64,000 bases of DNA from Polynucleobacter sp. AP-Titi-500A-B4 (GCF_018688095.1 NZ_CP061311.1:124001-188000); one strand, 5' to 3'. Numbered from the stretch's first letter, positions 44,594 through 53,885 are shown. Numbers and translations: made by a program. The notes: a model not told the origin generated them from the letters alone.

Positions 44594-47359
44594 ATGGTAA
44601 TCGGTCTTCTTAAAACCCTGGTCGGCAGTCGTAACGACCGCCTCTTAAAACAGTATCGCAAAGTCGTTGCCAAGGTTGGCGCTTTCGAGTCAATCCTGCA
44701 ATCTTTGGATGATGCTGCGCTTGCCGCTAAAACTGCTGAATTTAAGTCACGTCTTGCTGCTGGCGAGTCTTTGGATGACATTACGCCTGAAGCATTTGCG
44801 GTTGTGCGCGAAGCTAGCGTACGCGTCATGAAGATGCGCCACTTCGATGCGCAATTGATGGGTGGACTTGCGCTTCATCAAGGCAAGATTGCTGAGATGG
44901 GTACTGGTGAGGGTAAAACTTTAACTGCAACCCTGCCTGTTTATTTGAATGCTTTGACTGGAAAAGGCGTTCACGTTGTTACCGTAAACGATTATTTGGC
45001 GCAACGTGATGCTGAATGGATGTCGACACTTTATAACTTCTTAGGCATGAAGGTTGGCGTGAATCTATCGCAGATGGATCACAAGACTAAGCAAGAGGCA
45101 TACGCGGCCGATATTACTTACGGCACCAATAACGAATTCGGTTTTGACTATTTGCGCGATAACATGGTTCAAGATTTGGATCAGCGCGTACAACGTGGCT
45201 TAGCGTATGCCATCGTTGATGAAGTTGACTCCATTTTGATTGATGAAGCACGCACACCATTAATTATTTCTGGCCAGGCAGATGATCACACTGATTTGTA
45301 TATCAAAATCAATGCGCTGCCAGCACACTTAGAGCGTCAGATTGGCGAAGAAAAAGCCGATGGTACTGGCGTTGAAAAGCCAGGCGACTATTGGGTAGAT
45401 GAAAAGTCTCAGCAGGTCTATCTAACTGAGCAAGGTCACGATAAAGCTGAGCAGATCTTAGTACAGATTGGCGCCTTAAATGATGGCGATTCACTCTACT
45501 CCCCACAAAACATTACCTTGATGCATCACGTGTATGCAGCCCTACGTGCACACACTTTATATAACCGTGATCAGCATTATGTTGTGCAAAATAAAGAAGT
45601 CATCATCGTTGACGAATTTACTGGTCGTTTAATGCAGGGTCGTCGTTGGTCTGATGGCTTGCATCAAGCGGTGGAAGCGAAGGAAGGGGTGCCAATTCAG
45701 AATGAGAACCAGACTCTAGCGACCATTACCTTCCAGAACTATTTCCGGATGTATGGCAAATTGGCTGGTATGACGGGTACTGCTGATACAGAAGCGTATG
45801 AGTTCAAAGAAATTTATAACCTTGAAACTGTGGTCATTCCGCCAAATCGCATTAGCCAAAGAAAAGACAAGCAAGATCAAATTTATAAGTCTTCTCGCGA
45901 GCGCTATGACGCTGTAATTAAAGATATTGAAGATTGCTATGAGCGCGGTCAACCAGTATTGGTTGGCACAACCTCAATTGAAAACTCAGAATTAATCTCC
46001 GGCATATTAGAGAAACGCAAGTTACCGCATCAAGTCTTGAATGCAAAACAACATGCTCGCGAAGCGGAGATCATTGCGCAAGCAGGTCGACCAAAAATGA
46101 TCACTATTGCTACCAATATGGCCGGCCGAGGCACAGACATTGTGTTGGGTGGCAACGTTGGTAAGCAGTCTGCATTAATTGAGGCTGATGAGGCGCTTTC
46201 GGATTCAGACAAGGCGGCCAAGATTAAGCAACTGCAAGATGAGTGGCAAAGCATTCATGATCAAGTGCTAGCTGCGGGTGGTTTGCATATTATTGGTACC
46301 GAGCGTCATGAGAGCCGTCGTATTGACAATCAGTTAAGAGGCCGCTCTGGTCGTCAAGGCGATCCAGGTTCCTCACGCTTCTATCTGTCTTTAGATGATC
46401 CATTGCTTCGCATCTTCGCTGGTGATCGCTTGCGAGCTGTTATGGAGCGCTTGAAGATGCCTGACGGTGAGCCAATTGAAGCGGGCATGGTCACGCGTTC
46501 TATTGAGTCCGCCCAGCGTAAGGTCGAAGGTCGAAACTTTGATATTCGTAAGCAGTTACTTGAGTACGACGACGTTGCAAATGACCAGCGTAAAGAAACT
46601 TATCGCCTCAGAAATGAAGTGCTTGAGAGTAAAGATATTGGTGAGCTAATCGCCAACTTGCGTGAAGATGTATTGCGTTCTGTTTGTTCCTTCTACGTTC
46701 CATTGGAGTCCATGGAAGAGCAGTGGGACTTAAGCGGGCTGGAGAATGTACTGGCGAATGACTGGGGCTTAACCGTTGATTTGCAGAAATGGGTCGAGGG
46801 CTCCGAAAGTGTTGATGATGCAGAGATTGTTGACCGCATATTAGCAGCAGCCAAAGAGGCTTATGAAGCCAAGGTTGAGTTATCAGGCCGTGAATCTTTT
46901 GCTGGTTTTGAGCGTTCTGTACTTCTCTATAGTGTCGATACCCATTGGCGTGAGCACTTAGCTGCTTTGGATCACCTGCGTCAAGGTATTCATTTGCGTG
47001 GCTACGCCCAAAAAGATCCAAAACAAGAATATCGTCGTGAAGCATTTGAGTTGTATGGCGAACTCTTGAACGTTATCAAGAATGATGTTGTTAAGAGCAT
47101 CATGACGGTGCAGATTCGTAGCGCAAGTGAGTTGGATCAAGCATCAGAATCCATGAATGAAGACTTAGCTAAATTGAAAGATCTTCAGTATCAACATGCC
47201 GATGCTGACATGGAGGTTGCAGGTTCTACCGGTGATCGCGGCGCACTAATTGATATTCAACCGGCACCGGTTCGTACTGGACCTAAGATTGGTCGTAACG
47301 ATCCTTGCTCATGTGGCAGTGGCAAAAAGTATAAAAATTGCTGCGGTGCATTGACTTAA
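44594..47359 (+). CDS. secA: Protein translocase ATPase SecA
   Basis: 921 aa. Walker A in MGTGEGKTLTATLP, DEVDSILIDEARTPLI, the Q-x-RGRSGRQGDPGSS helicase motif, and the C-terminal zinc-binding CSCGSGKKYKNCCG. It drives preproteins through SecYEG and binds SecB through the zinc tail. Followed by a hairpin terminator, after which the AOR operon begins. Confidence 0.98.
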   Translation: MVIGLLKTLVGSRNDRLLKQYRKVVAKVGAFESILQSLDDAALAAKTAEFKSRLAAGESLDDITPEAFAVVREASVRVMKMRHFDAQLMGGLALHQGKIAEMGTGEGKTLTATLPVYLNALTGKGVHVVTVNDYLAQRDAEWMSTLYNFLGMKVGVNLSQMDHKTKQEAYAADITYGTNNEFGFDYLRDNMVQDLDQRVQRGLAYAIVDEVDSILIDEARTPLIISGQADDHTDLYIKINALPAHLERQIGEEKADGTGVEKPGDYWVDEKSQQVYLTEQGHDKAEQILVQIGALNDGDSLYSPQNITLMHHVYAALRAHTLYNRDQHYVVQNKEVIIVDEFTGRLMQGRRWSDGLHQAVEAKEGVPIQNENQTLATITFQNYFRMYGKLAGMTGTADTEAYEFKEIYNLETVVIPPNRISQRKDKQDQIYKSSRERYDAVIKDIEDCYERGQPVLVGTTSIENSELISGILEKRKLPHQVLNAKQHAREAEIIAQAGRPKMITIATNMAGRGTDIVLGGNVGKQSALIEADEALSDSDKAAKIKQLQDEWQSIHDQVLAAGGLHIIGTERHESRRIDNQLRGRSGRQGDPGSSRFYLSLDDPLLRIFAGDRLRAVMERLKMPDGEPIEAGMVTRSIESAQRKVEGRNFDIRKQLLEYDDVANDQRKETYRLRNEVLESKDIGELIANLREDVLRSVCSFYVPLESMEEQWDLSGLENVLANDWGLTVDLQKWVEGSESVDDAEIVDRILAAAKEAYEAKVELSGRESFAGFERSVLLYSVDTHWREHLAALDHLRQGIHLRGYAQKDPKQEYRREAFELYGELLNVIKNDVVKSIMTVQIRSASELDQASESMNEDLAKLKDLQYQHADADMEVAGSTGDRGALIDIQPAPVRTGPKIGRNDPCSCGSGKKYKNCCGALT

Positions 47360-47378
47360 GATCTCTCATTGTCGCAAG

Positions 47379-47415
47379 TGAAATCAAGGGAGCTTAGGCT
47401 CCCATTTCATTTTCT
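47379..47415 (+). terminator. Hairpin terminator after secA
   Basis: GGGAGC-TTAG-GCTCCC with flanking TGAAAT/ATTTCA arms, followed by CATTTTCT. A stable stem with a modest T-rich tail. Confidence 0.6.
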
Positions 47416-47481
47416 GAAATACCAATTTTCTTTTTAGGGCTTTCCCTAGCTAGCTAGACCGTAGAATTTGGCTGAGTATGA

Positions 47482-47513
47482 GCGCTTATATGCAAAAAAT
47501 TGCATTTATACGC
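47482..47513. promoter_or_regulatory. 32-bp imperfect inverted repeat with embedded direct repeats before the AOR operon
   Basis: Two 14-nt arms (GCGCTTATATGCAA and TTGCATTTATACGC) flank AAAA, 11 of 14 positions pairing; the inner ATGCAA/TTGCAT is perfect. TTATAYGCAAAA also occurs twice in direct orientation exactly 20 bp apart (47486 and 47506). It ends 13 bp before the ferredoxin ATG and abuts its ribosome site, so a repressor here would block expression. The TATA-rich arms with CG ends recall ModE-type sites, but that is only a resemblance. Confidence 0.5.
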
Positions 47514-47526
47514 AAAAGGAATCGGC

Positions 47527-48006
47527 ATGCAAAAGTCCCTGCACATCAACGCAGATAAATGTACCGGCTGTCTTCAGTGTGAAATGGCCTGTAGTTTTGA
47601 GCACTATGGCGTATTCAATACCTCTAAATCACGTATTAAGGTATTTGAATTTCACCTTACTGGTAAAAAAGTTCCATACACCTGCACTCAATGTTCTGAG
47701 GCTTGGTGTTTACAAGCCTGTCCTGTTGATGCTATTCGAGTGGATCTAGTAACTGGTGCTAAGGTAGTTTCTGAGGATACCTGTGTTGGCTGCAAGGTAT
47801 GCACAATCTCCTGTCCTTTTGGCACGATCAACTATGTTCAAGACACTGGAAAAGTGCAGAAGTGCGATTTATGTGGGGGAGACCCAGCATGTGCAACAGC
47901 TTGTCCAACTCAGGCCATTACCTATGTAGATTCTGATTGGACCGGTTTAGACAAAATGCGTGAATGGGCCGACAAGCTAGGCAATCAAGCCGCTTCAAAT
48001 AAATAA
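47527..48006 (+). CDS. Four-cluster ferredoxin subunit of tungsten aldehyde oxidoreductase (AorA-like)
   Basis: 159 aa from the ATG at 47527 (AAAAGGA ribosome site). Sixteen cysteines in four sets (CTGCLQCEMAC, CTQCSEAWCLQAC, CVGCKVCTISC, CDLCGGDPACATAC) would hold four [4Fe-4S] clusters, an HycB/DmsB-like electron wire. It precedes the AOR catalytic gene by 17 bp and is the counterpart of AorA in the AorABC enzyme of Aromatoleum aromaticum. It would pass electrons between the W-pterin subunit and the FAD subunit. Confidence 0.9.
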   Translation: MQKSLHINADKCTGCLQCEMACSFEHYGVFNTSKSRIKVFEFHLTGKKVPYTCTQCSEAWCLQACPVDAIRVDLVTGAKVVSEDTCVGCKVCTISCPFGTINYVQDTGKVQKCDLCGGDPACATACPTQAITYVDSDWTGLDKMREWADKLGNQAASNK

Positions 48007-48023
48007 AGCATAGGAAAAATATC

Positions 48024-49871
48024 ATGTCATGGGCTGGAAAACTTCTCCGCGTTAATTTAAGTAAGGGCACTTGCCAATCTGAACCACTCAATATGAAGTG
48101 GGCTAAAGACTATTTAGGCTCGCGTGGCCTGGCTTCTAAATATCTAGTTGAAGAGTTGGATCCAAAAACAGATCCACTCTCGGCCGATAACAAAATTATT
48201 TGGGCTACTGGACCATTAACAGGAACCATGGCATCTACCGGGGGTCGCTACACCGTAGTTACTAAAGGCCCCCTAACGGGTGCTATTGCTTGCTCAAACT
48301 CTGGTGGTTATTGGGGTGCAGAGCTCAAGATGGCAGGATGGGATATGGTGATCTTTGAAGGTAAATCACCTAAGCCGGTATACCTGTTTATCGAGAATGA
48401 CAACGCTCAGTTGATCGATGCTTCAGATCTTTGGGGTAAGACTGTTTGGGAAACTGAGCCTGCCATTAAGACCAAGCATCAAGATCCACAAATTCGAGTG
48501 TCTTGCATTGGACGTGCTGGTGAAAATCAAGTGCTTTACGCTGCTGTTGTAAATGACTTGCATCGTGCTGCTGGCCGCTCTGGCGTGGGTGCCGTGATGG
48601 GCAGCAAGAATCTTAAAGCGATTGCCGTAAGAGGCACTAAAGGCGTTGGCAATCTCAAGGATCCAAAGGGCTTTATGGCTGCAACTGTTGCAGCAAAAGC
48701 GGTGCTAGCTGGCAATGCTGTGACAGGCCAAGGCTTACCGACCTATGGCACCCAGGTATTGATGAATGTGATTAATGAAGTTGGTGGTTTGCCTACGCAT
48801 AACCATCAACATGTTCAGTTTGATGGTGCGAAAGATATTTCTGCTGAAGCTATGGCTACTCCACGCGCCTCCGATGGCAAGGCACACTTAGTTACTAATC
48901 AAGCTTGCTTTGGTTGCACGATTGCCTGTGGTCGAATTTCTAAGATTGATGAAACTCACTTTACAGTAGAGAATAAGCCTCAATACTTTGGTGCGAGTGG
49001 TGGCTTAGAGTATGAGGCTGCCTGGGCATTGGGTGCAGCGAACGGGGTAAATGATCTCGAAGCATTGCAGTATGCCAATATGCTTTGCAATGAAGATGGT
49101 TTTGATCCTATCTCGTTCGGGGCAACTGTTGGTGCGGTCATGGAGCTCTATGAAATGGGAGTTTTGACAAAAGAGCAGCTGGGAATTGAGGCACCATTTG
49201 GATCTGCAAAAGCACTTAGTTATTTTGCTGAAATCACAGCCAATGGCACTGGCTTTGGTAAGGAACTTGGTCAAGGCTCCGCACGCCTTACGAAAAAATA
49301 TGGTCATCCAGATTTGTCGATGAGTGTAAAGGGGCAAGAATTCCCTGCCTATGATGGTCGCGTCATTCAGGGAATTGGCTTGGCTTATGCTACTTCGAAT
49401 CGCGGCGCCTGCCATTTGCGCGGTTACACAATTGCATCTGAAGTATTGGGAATACCAGTTAAAACAGAGCCTGCAGATACTCAAGGTAAGCCAGAACTCG
49501 TGAAGGCCTTCCAAGATGCAACCGCTGCTTTTGATGCAGCAGGAATTTGTATCTTTACCAGCTTTGCCTGGACGCTCGCTGATGTGGCGCCGCAACTGCA
49601 AGCTGCTTGCGGGGATGAATTCACAGTCGAAAATTTAACGACTATCGGAGAGCGTATCTGGAATATGGAGCGTGACTTCAATAACCGTGCAGGCTTTACC
49701 AATAAAGACGATAAATTACCCAAACGCTTGATGACTGAAGCTGCGAAAACTGGTCCTGGTAAAGGTACGGTGAGTGGATTAGATAAAATGTTGCCTGAGT
49801 ACTACAAGATTCGTGGTTGGGATCCAGAGGGTCGTCCAAGCGCAGAAACTTTGAAACGCTTAGGCCTCTAA
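48024..49871 (+). CDS. Tungsten-dependent aldehyde:ferredoxin oxidoreductase, catalytic subunit
   Basis: 615 aa, full-length AOR. N-terminal W-pterin-binding domain with LGSRGLASKYL and ATGPLTGTMASTGGRYTVVTKGPLTGA; cluster cysteines Cys295, Cys298 and Cys302 (ACFGCTIACG), with a fourth candidate Cys463 in RGACHLRGY. It oxidises aldehydes to acids, or the reverse with low-potential donors, using tungsto-bispyranopterin. Cytoplasmic (no signal). W rather than Mo is family knowledge. No cofactor insertion or tungstate transport genes are in the window. Confidence 0.94.
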   Translation: MSWAGKLLRVNLSKGTCQSEPLNMKWAKDYLGSRGLASKYLVEELDPKTDPLSADNKIIWATGPLTGTMASTGGRYTVVTKGPLTGAIACSNSGGYWGAELKMAGWDMVIFEGKSPKPVYLFIENDNAQLIDASDLWGKTVWETEPAIKTKHQDPQIRVSCIGRAGENQVLYAAVVNDLHRAAGRSGVGAVMGSKNLKAIAVRGTKGVGNLKDPKGFMAATVAAKAVLAGNAVTGQGLPTYGTQVLMNVINEVGGLPTHNHQHVQFDGAKDISAEAMATPRASDGKAHLVTNQACFGCTIACGRISKIDETHFTVENKPQYFGASGGLEYEAAWALGAANGVNDLEALQYANMLCNEDGFDPISFGATVGAVMELYEMGVLTKEQLGIEAPFGSAKALSYFAEITANGTGFGKELGQGSARLTKKYGHPDLSMSVKGQEFPAYDGRVIQGIGLAYATSNRGACHLRGYTIASEVLGIPVKTEPADTQGKPELVKAFQDATAAFDAAGICIFTSFAWTLADVAPQLQAACGDEFTVENLTTIGERIWNMERDFNNRAGFTNKDDKLPKRLMTEAAKTGPGKGTVSGLDKMLPEYYKIRGWDPEGRPSAETLKRLGL

Positions 49872-49880
49872 GTTCACCTT

Positions 49881-51143
49881 ATGAAGCACGTCATATTGGG
49901 CAATGGGCCTGCGGGAGTAATTGCTGCCGAAACAATTCGTCAGCGCGCTCCGCAAGATGAGATTGTCATGATTGGTTCTGAGAATGCACCACCGTATTCT
50001 CGGATGGCCATTCCCTATTTGCTCATGGGTAATATTGACGAGTCTGGCACCTACTTGCGAAAAGAGTCAAATCATTTTGAAAGATTAAAGATTGAACAAG
50101 TTCGTGGCAATGCGATCTCTATTGATGCTAAAGCGAAAAAGCTATTTCTAGAAGGGCAAGAAGGTAAGCCAATTACCTTTGACAGGCTTTTGATTGCAAC
50201 AGGCTCGGTTCCTATTCAGCCACCCATTTCAGGAATTCATTTGCCAGGTGTTCATCCCTGCTGGACTTTGGAGGATGCACGTTCTATTGCGAAGTTGGTA
50301 AAACCCGGATCTCGGGTTTTACAAATGGGCGCAGGTTTTATCGGCTGCATTATTTTGGAGGCTCTAGCTAGTCAAAAAGTCGAGCTTACGGTCGTGGAGA
50401 TGGGTGATCGTATGGTTCCTCGCATGATGACTGCGGCTGCCGGTGGCATGATTAAGCAATGGGTTCAAGACAAAGGTGTACAGGTCTATACCGATACTAA
50501 GGTTCAAGAAATTACCAAGTCAGGCTCTGGCTTGAGCGTGAAGTTATCCAATGGAAAATCGATTGAGGTTGACTTAGTGATTTCTGCAACTGGGGTTCGT
50601 CCTAATGTTGACTATTTGAAGTCCTCAGGACTTGAGATAGGGAAAGGTATTTTTGTTAATGAACAGATGCAAACTTCAGTAGCTGATGTGTATGCTGCTG
50701 GTGATGTAACCGAGAGCATTGATTTTTCTACTGGCGCACGGATTGTGAATGCAATCCAGCCTAATGCGGCCGAGCAAGCCAGAATTGCCGCCATCAATAT
50801 GACAGGTGGTGAGGTCCAAAGCTTAGGTGCTCTGCAAATTAACGTGCTAGATACCCTGGGATTAATCTCCTCTTCCTTTGGCTTATGGTCTGGAGCCCCT
50901 GGAGGAGATCATGTAGAGATGATTGACGTAGTAGGACACAAGTATCTTCGTCTTGAGTTTCTGGGGGATGTATTGGTCGGCGCAACCTGTGTGGGGACAA
51001 CGGAGCATATTGGTGTATTACGGGGATTAATTCAGGGCAAAGTAGCTTTAGGTGAATGGAAAACAGTATTAATGGAAGAGCCCGCCAAAGCAATGGAGGC
51101 ATATTTAGCCAAAGGCCAAGCACAATCGACTTGGATGAATTAA
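49881..51143 (+). CDS. FAD/NAD(P)-dependent oxidoreductase subunit of AOR (AorC-like)
   Basis: 420 aa, pyridine nucleotide-disulfide oxidoreductase fold. FAD motif ILGNGPAGVIAAE at the N-terminus, NAD motif VLQMGAGFIGCIILEAL, and the second FAD motif VYAAGDVTES. There is no redox-active CxxxxC pair. It starts 9 bp after the catalytic subunit. By analogy with AorC of Aromatoleum it would couple aldehyde oxidation to NAD+ reduction via the ferredoxin subunit. Confidence 0.88.
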   Translation: MKHVILGNGPAGVIAAETIRQRAPQDEIVMIGSENAPPYSRMAIPYLLMGNIDESGTYLRKESNHFERLKIEQVRGNAISIDAKAKKLFLEGQEGKPITFDRLLIATGSVPIQPPISGIHLPGVHPCWTLEDARSIAKLVKPGSRVLQMGAGFIGCIILEALASQKVELTVVEMGDRMVPRMMTAAAGGMIKQWVQDKGVQVYTDTKVQEITKSGSGLSVKLSNGKSIEVDLVISATGVRPNVDYLKSSGLEIGKGIFVNEQMQTSVADVYAAGDVTESIDFSTGARIVNAIQPNAAEQARIAAINMTGGEVQSLGALQINVLDTLGLISSSFGLWSGAPGGDHVEMIDVVGHKYLRLEFLGDVLVGATCVGTTEHIGVLRGLIQGKVALGEWKTVLMEEPAKAMEAYLAKGQAQSTWMN

Positions 51144-51152
51144 GCTTTAGGC

Positions 51153-51407
51153 ATGCAAGTTACCCTAAAGCTGTTTGCCAGTTTGGCAAGCTATTTACCT
51201 CCGAACAAAAAGAATGGAATAGAGGCTGACATCGAGGTTGTCGCTGGTAGTACGATCGGCGACATGATTAAGCTCTATAACATTCCCAGTAAATCTGCTC
51301 ATCTTGTGATGGTTAATGGCGTTTATGTTAAACCTGATCAACGCGACCAATACGTTCTGAAAGATAAGGATGCGCTAGCAATTTGCCCACCAGTTGCAGG
51401 TGGCTGA
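51153..51407 (+). CDS. MoaD/ThiS-like sulfur carrier protein
   Basis: 84 aa, beta-grasp. VTLKLFASLASYLPP start, VNGVYVKPDQ middle, and the DALAICPPVAGG terminus whose diglycine is adenylated and thiocarboxylated. It starts 9 bp after the FAD subunit. A dedicated MoaD inside an AOR operon suggests it supplies sulfur for the tungstopterin cofactor. Overlaps the next gene by 14 bp. Confidence 0.88.
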   Translation: MQVTLKLFASLASYLPPNKKNGIEADIEVVAGSTIGDMIKLYNIPSKSAHLVMVNGVYVKPDQRDQYVLKDKDALAICPPVAGG

Positions 51408-51723
51408 AGATTCATTCTTGCTTTCTATGCATCAATTCAAAAGAGAGATGGGTTGTTCTAAAGAGGATTTGGTGCGCTGGATGCCCCAAGCATTGGGTGA
51501 CCTCTATTCAGTGGCAACTGTAGTATTAGATGGGCAGGCCTTGCTTCAAACAGAAAACCCCCTCGTGGAAATTTCAGGATTTAGCCGTCCTAGCCGAAAG
51601 ATAGCCTTACTTCATATTCCCGTCCTCGAACTAAACCTAGTCTTTTCTGAAAGTCTCGGCTCTATAAAGACTGAAGAGGCTTTAAATCGATTTGATCTTT
51701 ATACTCGTAGGGGTGGAGGTTAG
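51394..51723 (+). CDS. Unrecognised 109-aa protein of the AOR operon, C-terminal GGG
   Basis: 109 aa from a TTG at 51394 that overlaps the MoaD-like gene by 14 bp; a GTG at 51400 and an ATG at 51427 are alternatives. N-terminal half has a helical, acidic region with MGCSKEDLVRWMPQAL, then a beta-rich part with two FS.. / SRPSRKIALLHIPVLELNLVF strands, and it ends RFDLYTRRGGG. There is no signal or membrane helix. I do not recognise the family. Position and coupling to the MoaD-like gene point to a cofactor or assembly role for the AOR; the glycine tail resembles that of sulfur carriers but may be chance. Confidence 0.75.
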   Translation: MQVAEDSFLLSMHQFKREMGCSKEDLVRWMPQALGDLYSVATVVLDGQALLQTENPLVEISGFSRPSRKIALLHIPVLELNLVFSESLGSIKTEEALNRFDLYTRRGGG

Positions 51724-51762
51724 GCCTCCAGCCTTATTTACCCACCTTGATAGAGTTTTCTT

Positions 51763-52998
51763 ATGGCCGTTAATTTATCCCTCCCCCAAAAAGCTGATCT
51801 CAGGCCAGTAAAAGGTTTTGAGATGGGCATCGCCGAAGCTGGAATTAAGAAAGCGAATCGCAAAGATTTATTAGTGATGACTCTTGCTCCCGGTTCTCAG
51901 GTTGCCGGTGTTTTTACCTTAAATCGTTTTTGCGCTGCTCCAGTACAAGTCTGCCGTGAGCATTTGGCGCAAGACGGTCGTAATGGGGAAATCCGAGCCT
52001 TAGTGGTGAACACTGGTAACGCAAATGCCGGCACAGGTGAGCAGGGTATGAAGCATGCATTAGAAACTTGCGCTGCTTTGGCTAAGGATCTCAAGATCAA
52101 TCCAGAACAGATCTTGCCATTTTCTACGGGCGTGATTCTTGAGCCTTTGCCGATTCAGAAAATCATTAGCGCCTTGCCAAAGGCTGTTGCTAATTTAGGT
52201 GCGGATAACTGGTTTGATGCTGCCGAAGCAATTATGACGACAGATACTCAGCCTAAGGCGAGTTCTGTGACAATCCAAACGCCAGCAGGTCAGGTTGTAT
52301 TGACCGGTATCTGCAAGGGTGCAGGAATGATTCACCCTAATATGGCAACCATGTTGGGCTTTATTGCCACAGATGCTGGTTTTGCTCCTGGTTTATTGGG
52401 CAGCCTCACTCGCGAGATCGCCGATCTTTCATTTAATGCGATCACCATTGATGGCGATACTTCGACTAATGATTCCTTCATCATTATGGCAACCGGTCAA
52501 TCATCGGTGCAAATTAAGTCGATCAGTGATCCAAGTTACGCCATTGTTCGTGATGCCTTAATTGCGCTAGCCAGAAATTTGGCGCAAATGATTGTGCGCG
52601 ATGGCGAAGGCGCTACCAAGTTTATGACCATTGAAGTGGTCGGCGGAAAGAATGCTGAAGAATGTCGCTTAGTAGCAAAGGCCGTAGCCCATTCACCACT
52701 GGTAAAGACAGCTTTCTTTGCCAGTGACCCCAATTTAGGCCGTATCCTTGCTGCTATTGGTTATGCAGGTATTAAAGATTTAGATGTGAATCACGTTCAA
52801 ATGTGGCTCGGAGATGTTTGGGTTGCTAAAGATGGCGGACGCAACCCTAGCTACCAAGAGGCTGATGGCCAAAGGGTCATGCAAGCTTCAGAAATCACGG
52901 TCAAGATTGATCTAGGACGTGGATCTGCCAATCAAACGATGTGGACCTGCGATCTATCGCATGACTATGTTTCGATCAATGCAGACTATCGCTCTTAA
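51763..52998 (+). CDS. argJ: Bifunctional ornithine acetyltransferase / N-acetylglutamate synthase
   Basis: 411 aa. The autoprocessing site lies in KGAGMIHPNMATMLGF, where cleavage before Thr gives alpha and beta chains. It recycles acetyl groups in arginine synthesis. The gene resumes the conserved secA-argJ order interrupted by the AOR operon. Co-oriented with the DUF815 ATPase 14 bp downstream. Confidence 0.96.
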   Translation: MAVNLSLPQKADLRPVKGFEMGIAEAGIKKANRKDLLVMTLAPGSQVAGVFTLNRFCAAPVQVCREHLAQDGRNGEIRALVVNTGNANAGTGEQGMKHALETCAALAKDLKINPEQILPFSTGVILEPLPIQKIISALPKAVANLGADNWFDAAEAIMTTDTQPKASSVTIQTPAGQVVLTGICKGAGMIHPNMATMLGFIATDAGFAPGLLGSLTREIADLSFNAITIDGDTSTNDSFIIMATGQSSVQIKSISDPSYAIVRDALIALARNLAQMIVRDGEGATKFMTIEVVGGKNAEECRLVAKAVAHSPLVKTAFFASDPNLGRILAAIGYAGIKDLDVNHVQMWLGDVWVAKDGGRNPSYQEADGQRVMQASEITVKIDLGRGSANQTMWTCDLSHDYVSINADYRS

Positions 52999-53012
52999 AA
53001 GATATCCATCCT

Positions 53013-53870
53013 ATGAATGAAAAATTAGACCGTCTTTTAGACCATCTTGAAACTTTTTTACCAAAGCCGTTAACCGATGAGCAGTGGAAGTCGTCTACTG
53101 CGTTTAGGTGGCGCCGCAGAGATAGTATCTTTGGCAGCATTGGATTTTTACAACCAGTCAAATACGTCTCAGATATCACCTTTGAGGATTTGAAAAACAT
53201 TGACCGTCAAAGAGATGCAATTCGGGACAATACCAAAAATTTCATTCAGAAAAAGCCGGCTAATAATATTCTGCTGACTGGCGCGAGGGGAACAGGTAAG
53301 TCCTCCCTGATTAAGGCTAGCTTGCATGAATTTGCTAGCCAGGGTCTTCGTTTAGTTGAGGTAGAGAAGGACTATCTGGCCGATTTAGCTGACATCACTG
53401 AACTATTGGCAGATCGCCCTGAGCGATTTATCGTTTTCTGTGATGACCTCTCCTTTGAAGACGGCGAGTCTGGCTATAAGGCGATGAAATCAGCTCTTGA
53501 TGGCTCAGTCTCGGCTCAAGTCGACAATATTTTGATCTATGCCACATCCAATCGTCGTCATCTATTACCGGAGTACATGAAAGACAACGAGGGTTACGTG
53601 CACAGCGATGATGGCGAGATTCATCCTGGAGAGGTGGTGGAGGAAAAAATTTCTTTATCAGAGCGATTTGGTTTGTGGCTCTCGTTTTACCCGCCCAAGC
53701 AAGATGAATATTTAGCGATTGTGGCGCATTGGCTACAGCACTTTGGTTTGACTCCTGCGCAAATCGAAGCTGCTCGTTCTGAAGCCCTAGTCTGGGCATT
53801 GGAGCGTGGCTCTCGCTCAGGTCGTGTCGCATGGCAATTCGCAAAACATTGGGCCGGATCACATGCCTAG
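53013..53870 (+). CDS. DUF815-family AAA+ ATPase
   Basis: 285 aa. P-loop LLTGARGTGKSSLIKA, Walker B FIVFCDDLSFE, sensor-1 YATSNRRHL, and FGLWLSFYPPKQDEYL. DUF815 proteins are stand-alone AAA+ ATPases of unknown role. The argJ-ATPase-mutT order is typical of Burkholderiales. Followed 15 bp later by the NUDIX gene. Confidence 0.92.
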   Translation: MNEKLDRLLDHLETFLPKPLTDEQWKSSTAFRWRRRDSIFGSIGFLQPVKYVSDITFEDLKNIDRQRDAIRDNTKNFIQKKPANNILLTGARGTGKSSLIKASLHEFASQGLRLVEVEKDYLADLADITELLADRPERFIVFCDDLSFEDGESGYKAMKSALDGSVSAQVDNILIYATSNRRHLLPEYMKDNEGYVHSDDGEIHPGEVVEEKISLSERFGLWLSFYPPKQDEYLAIVAHWLQHFGLTPAQIEAARSEALVWALERGSRSGRVAWQFAKHWAGSHA

Positions 53871-53885
53871 GATGGGTTGATTCTC

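Noticed and set aside
47500..47526. Upstream TTG start for the AOR ferredoxin
   Set aside because: The ATG at 47527 has a good AAAAGGA site and gives the expected N-terminus; the TTG lies within the inverted repeat.
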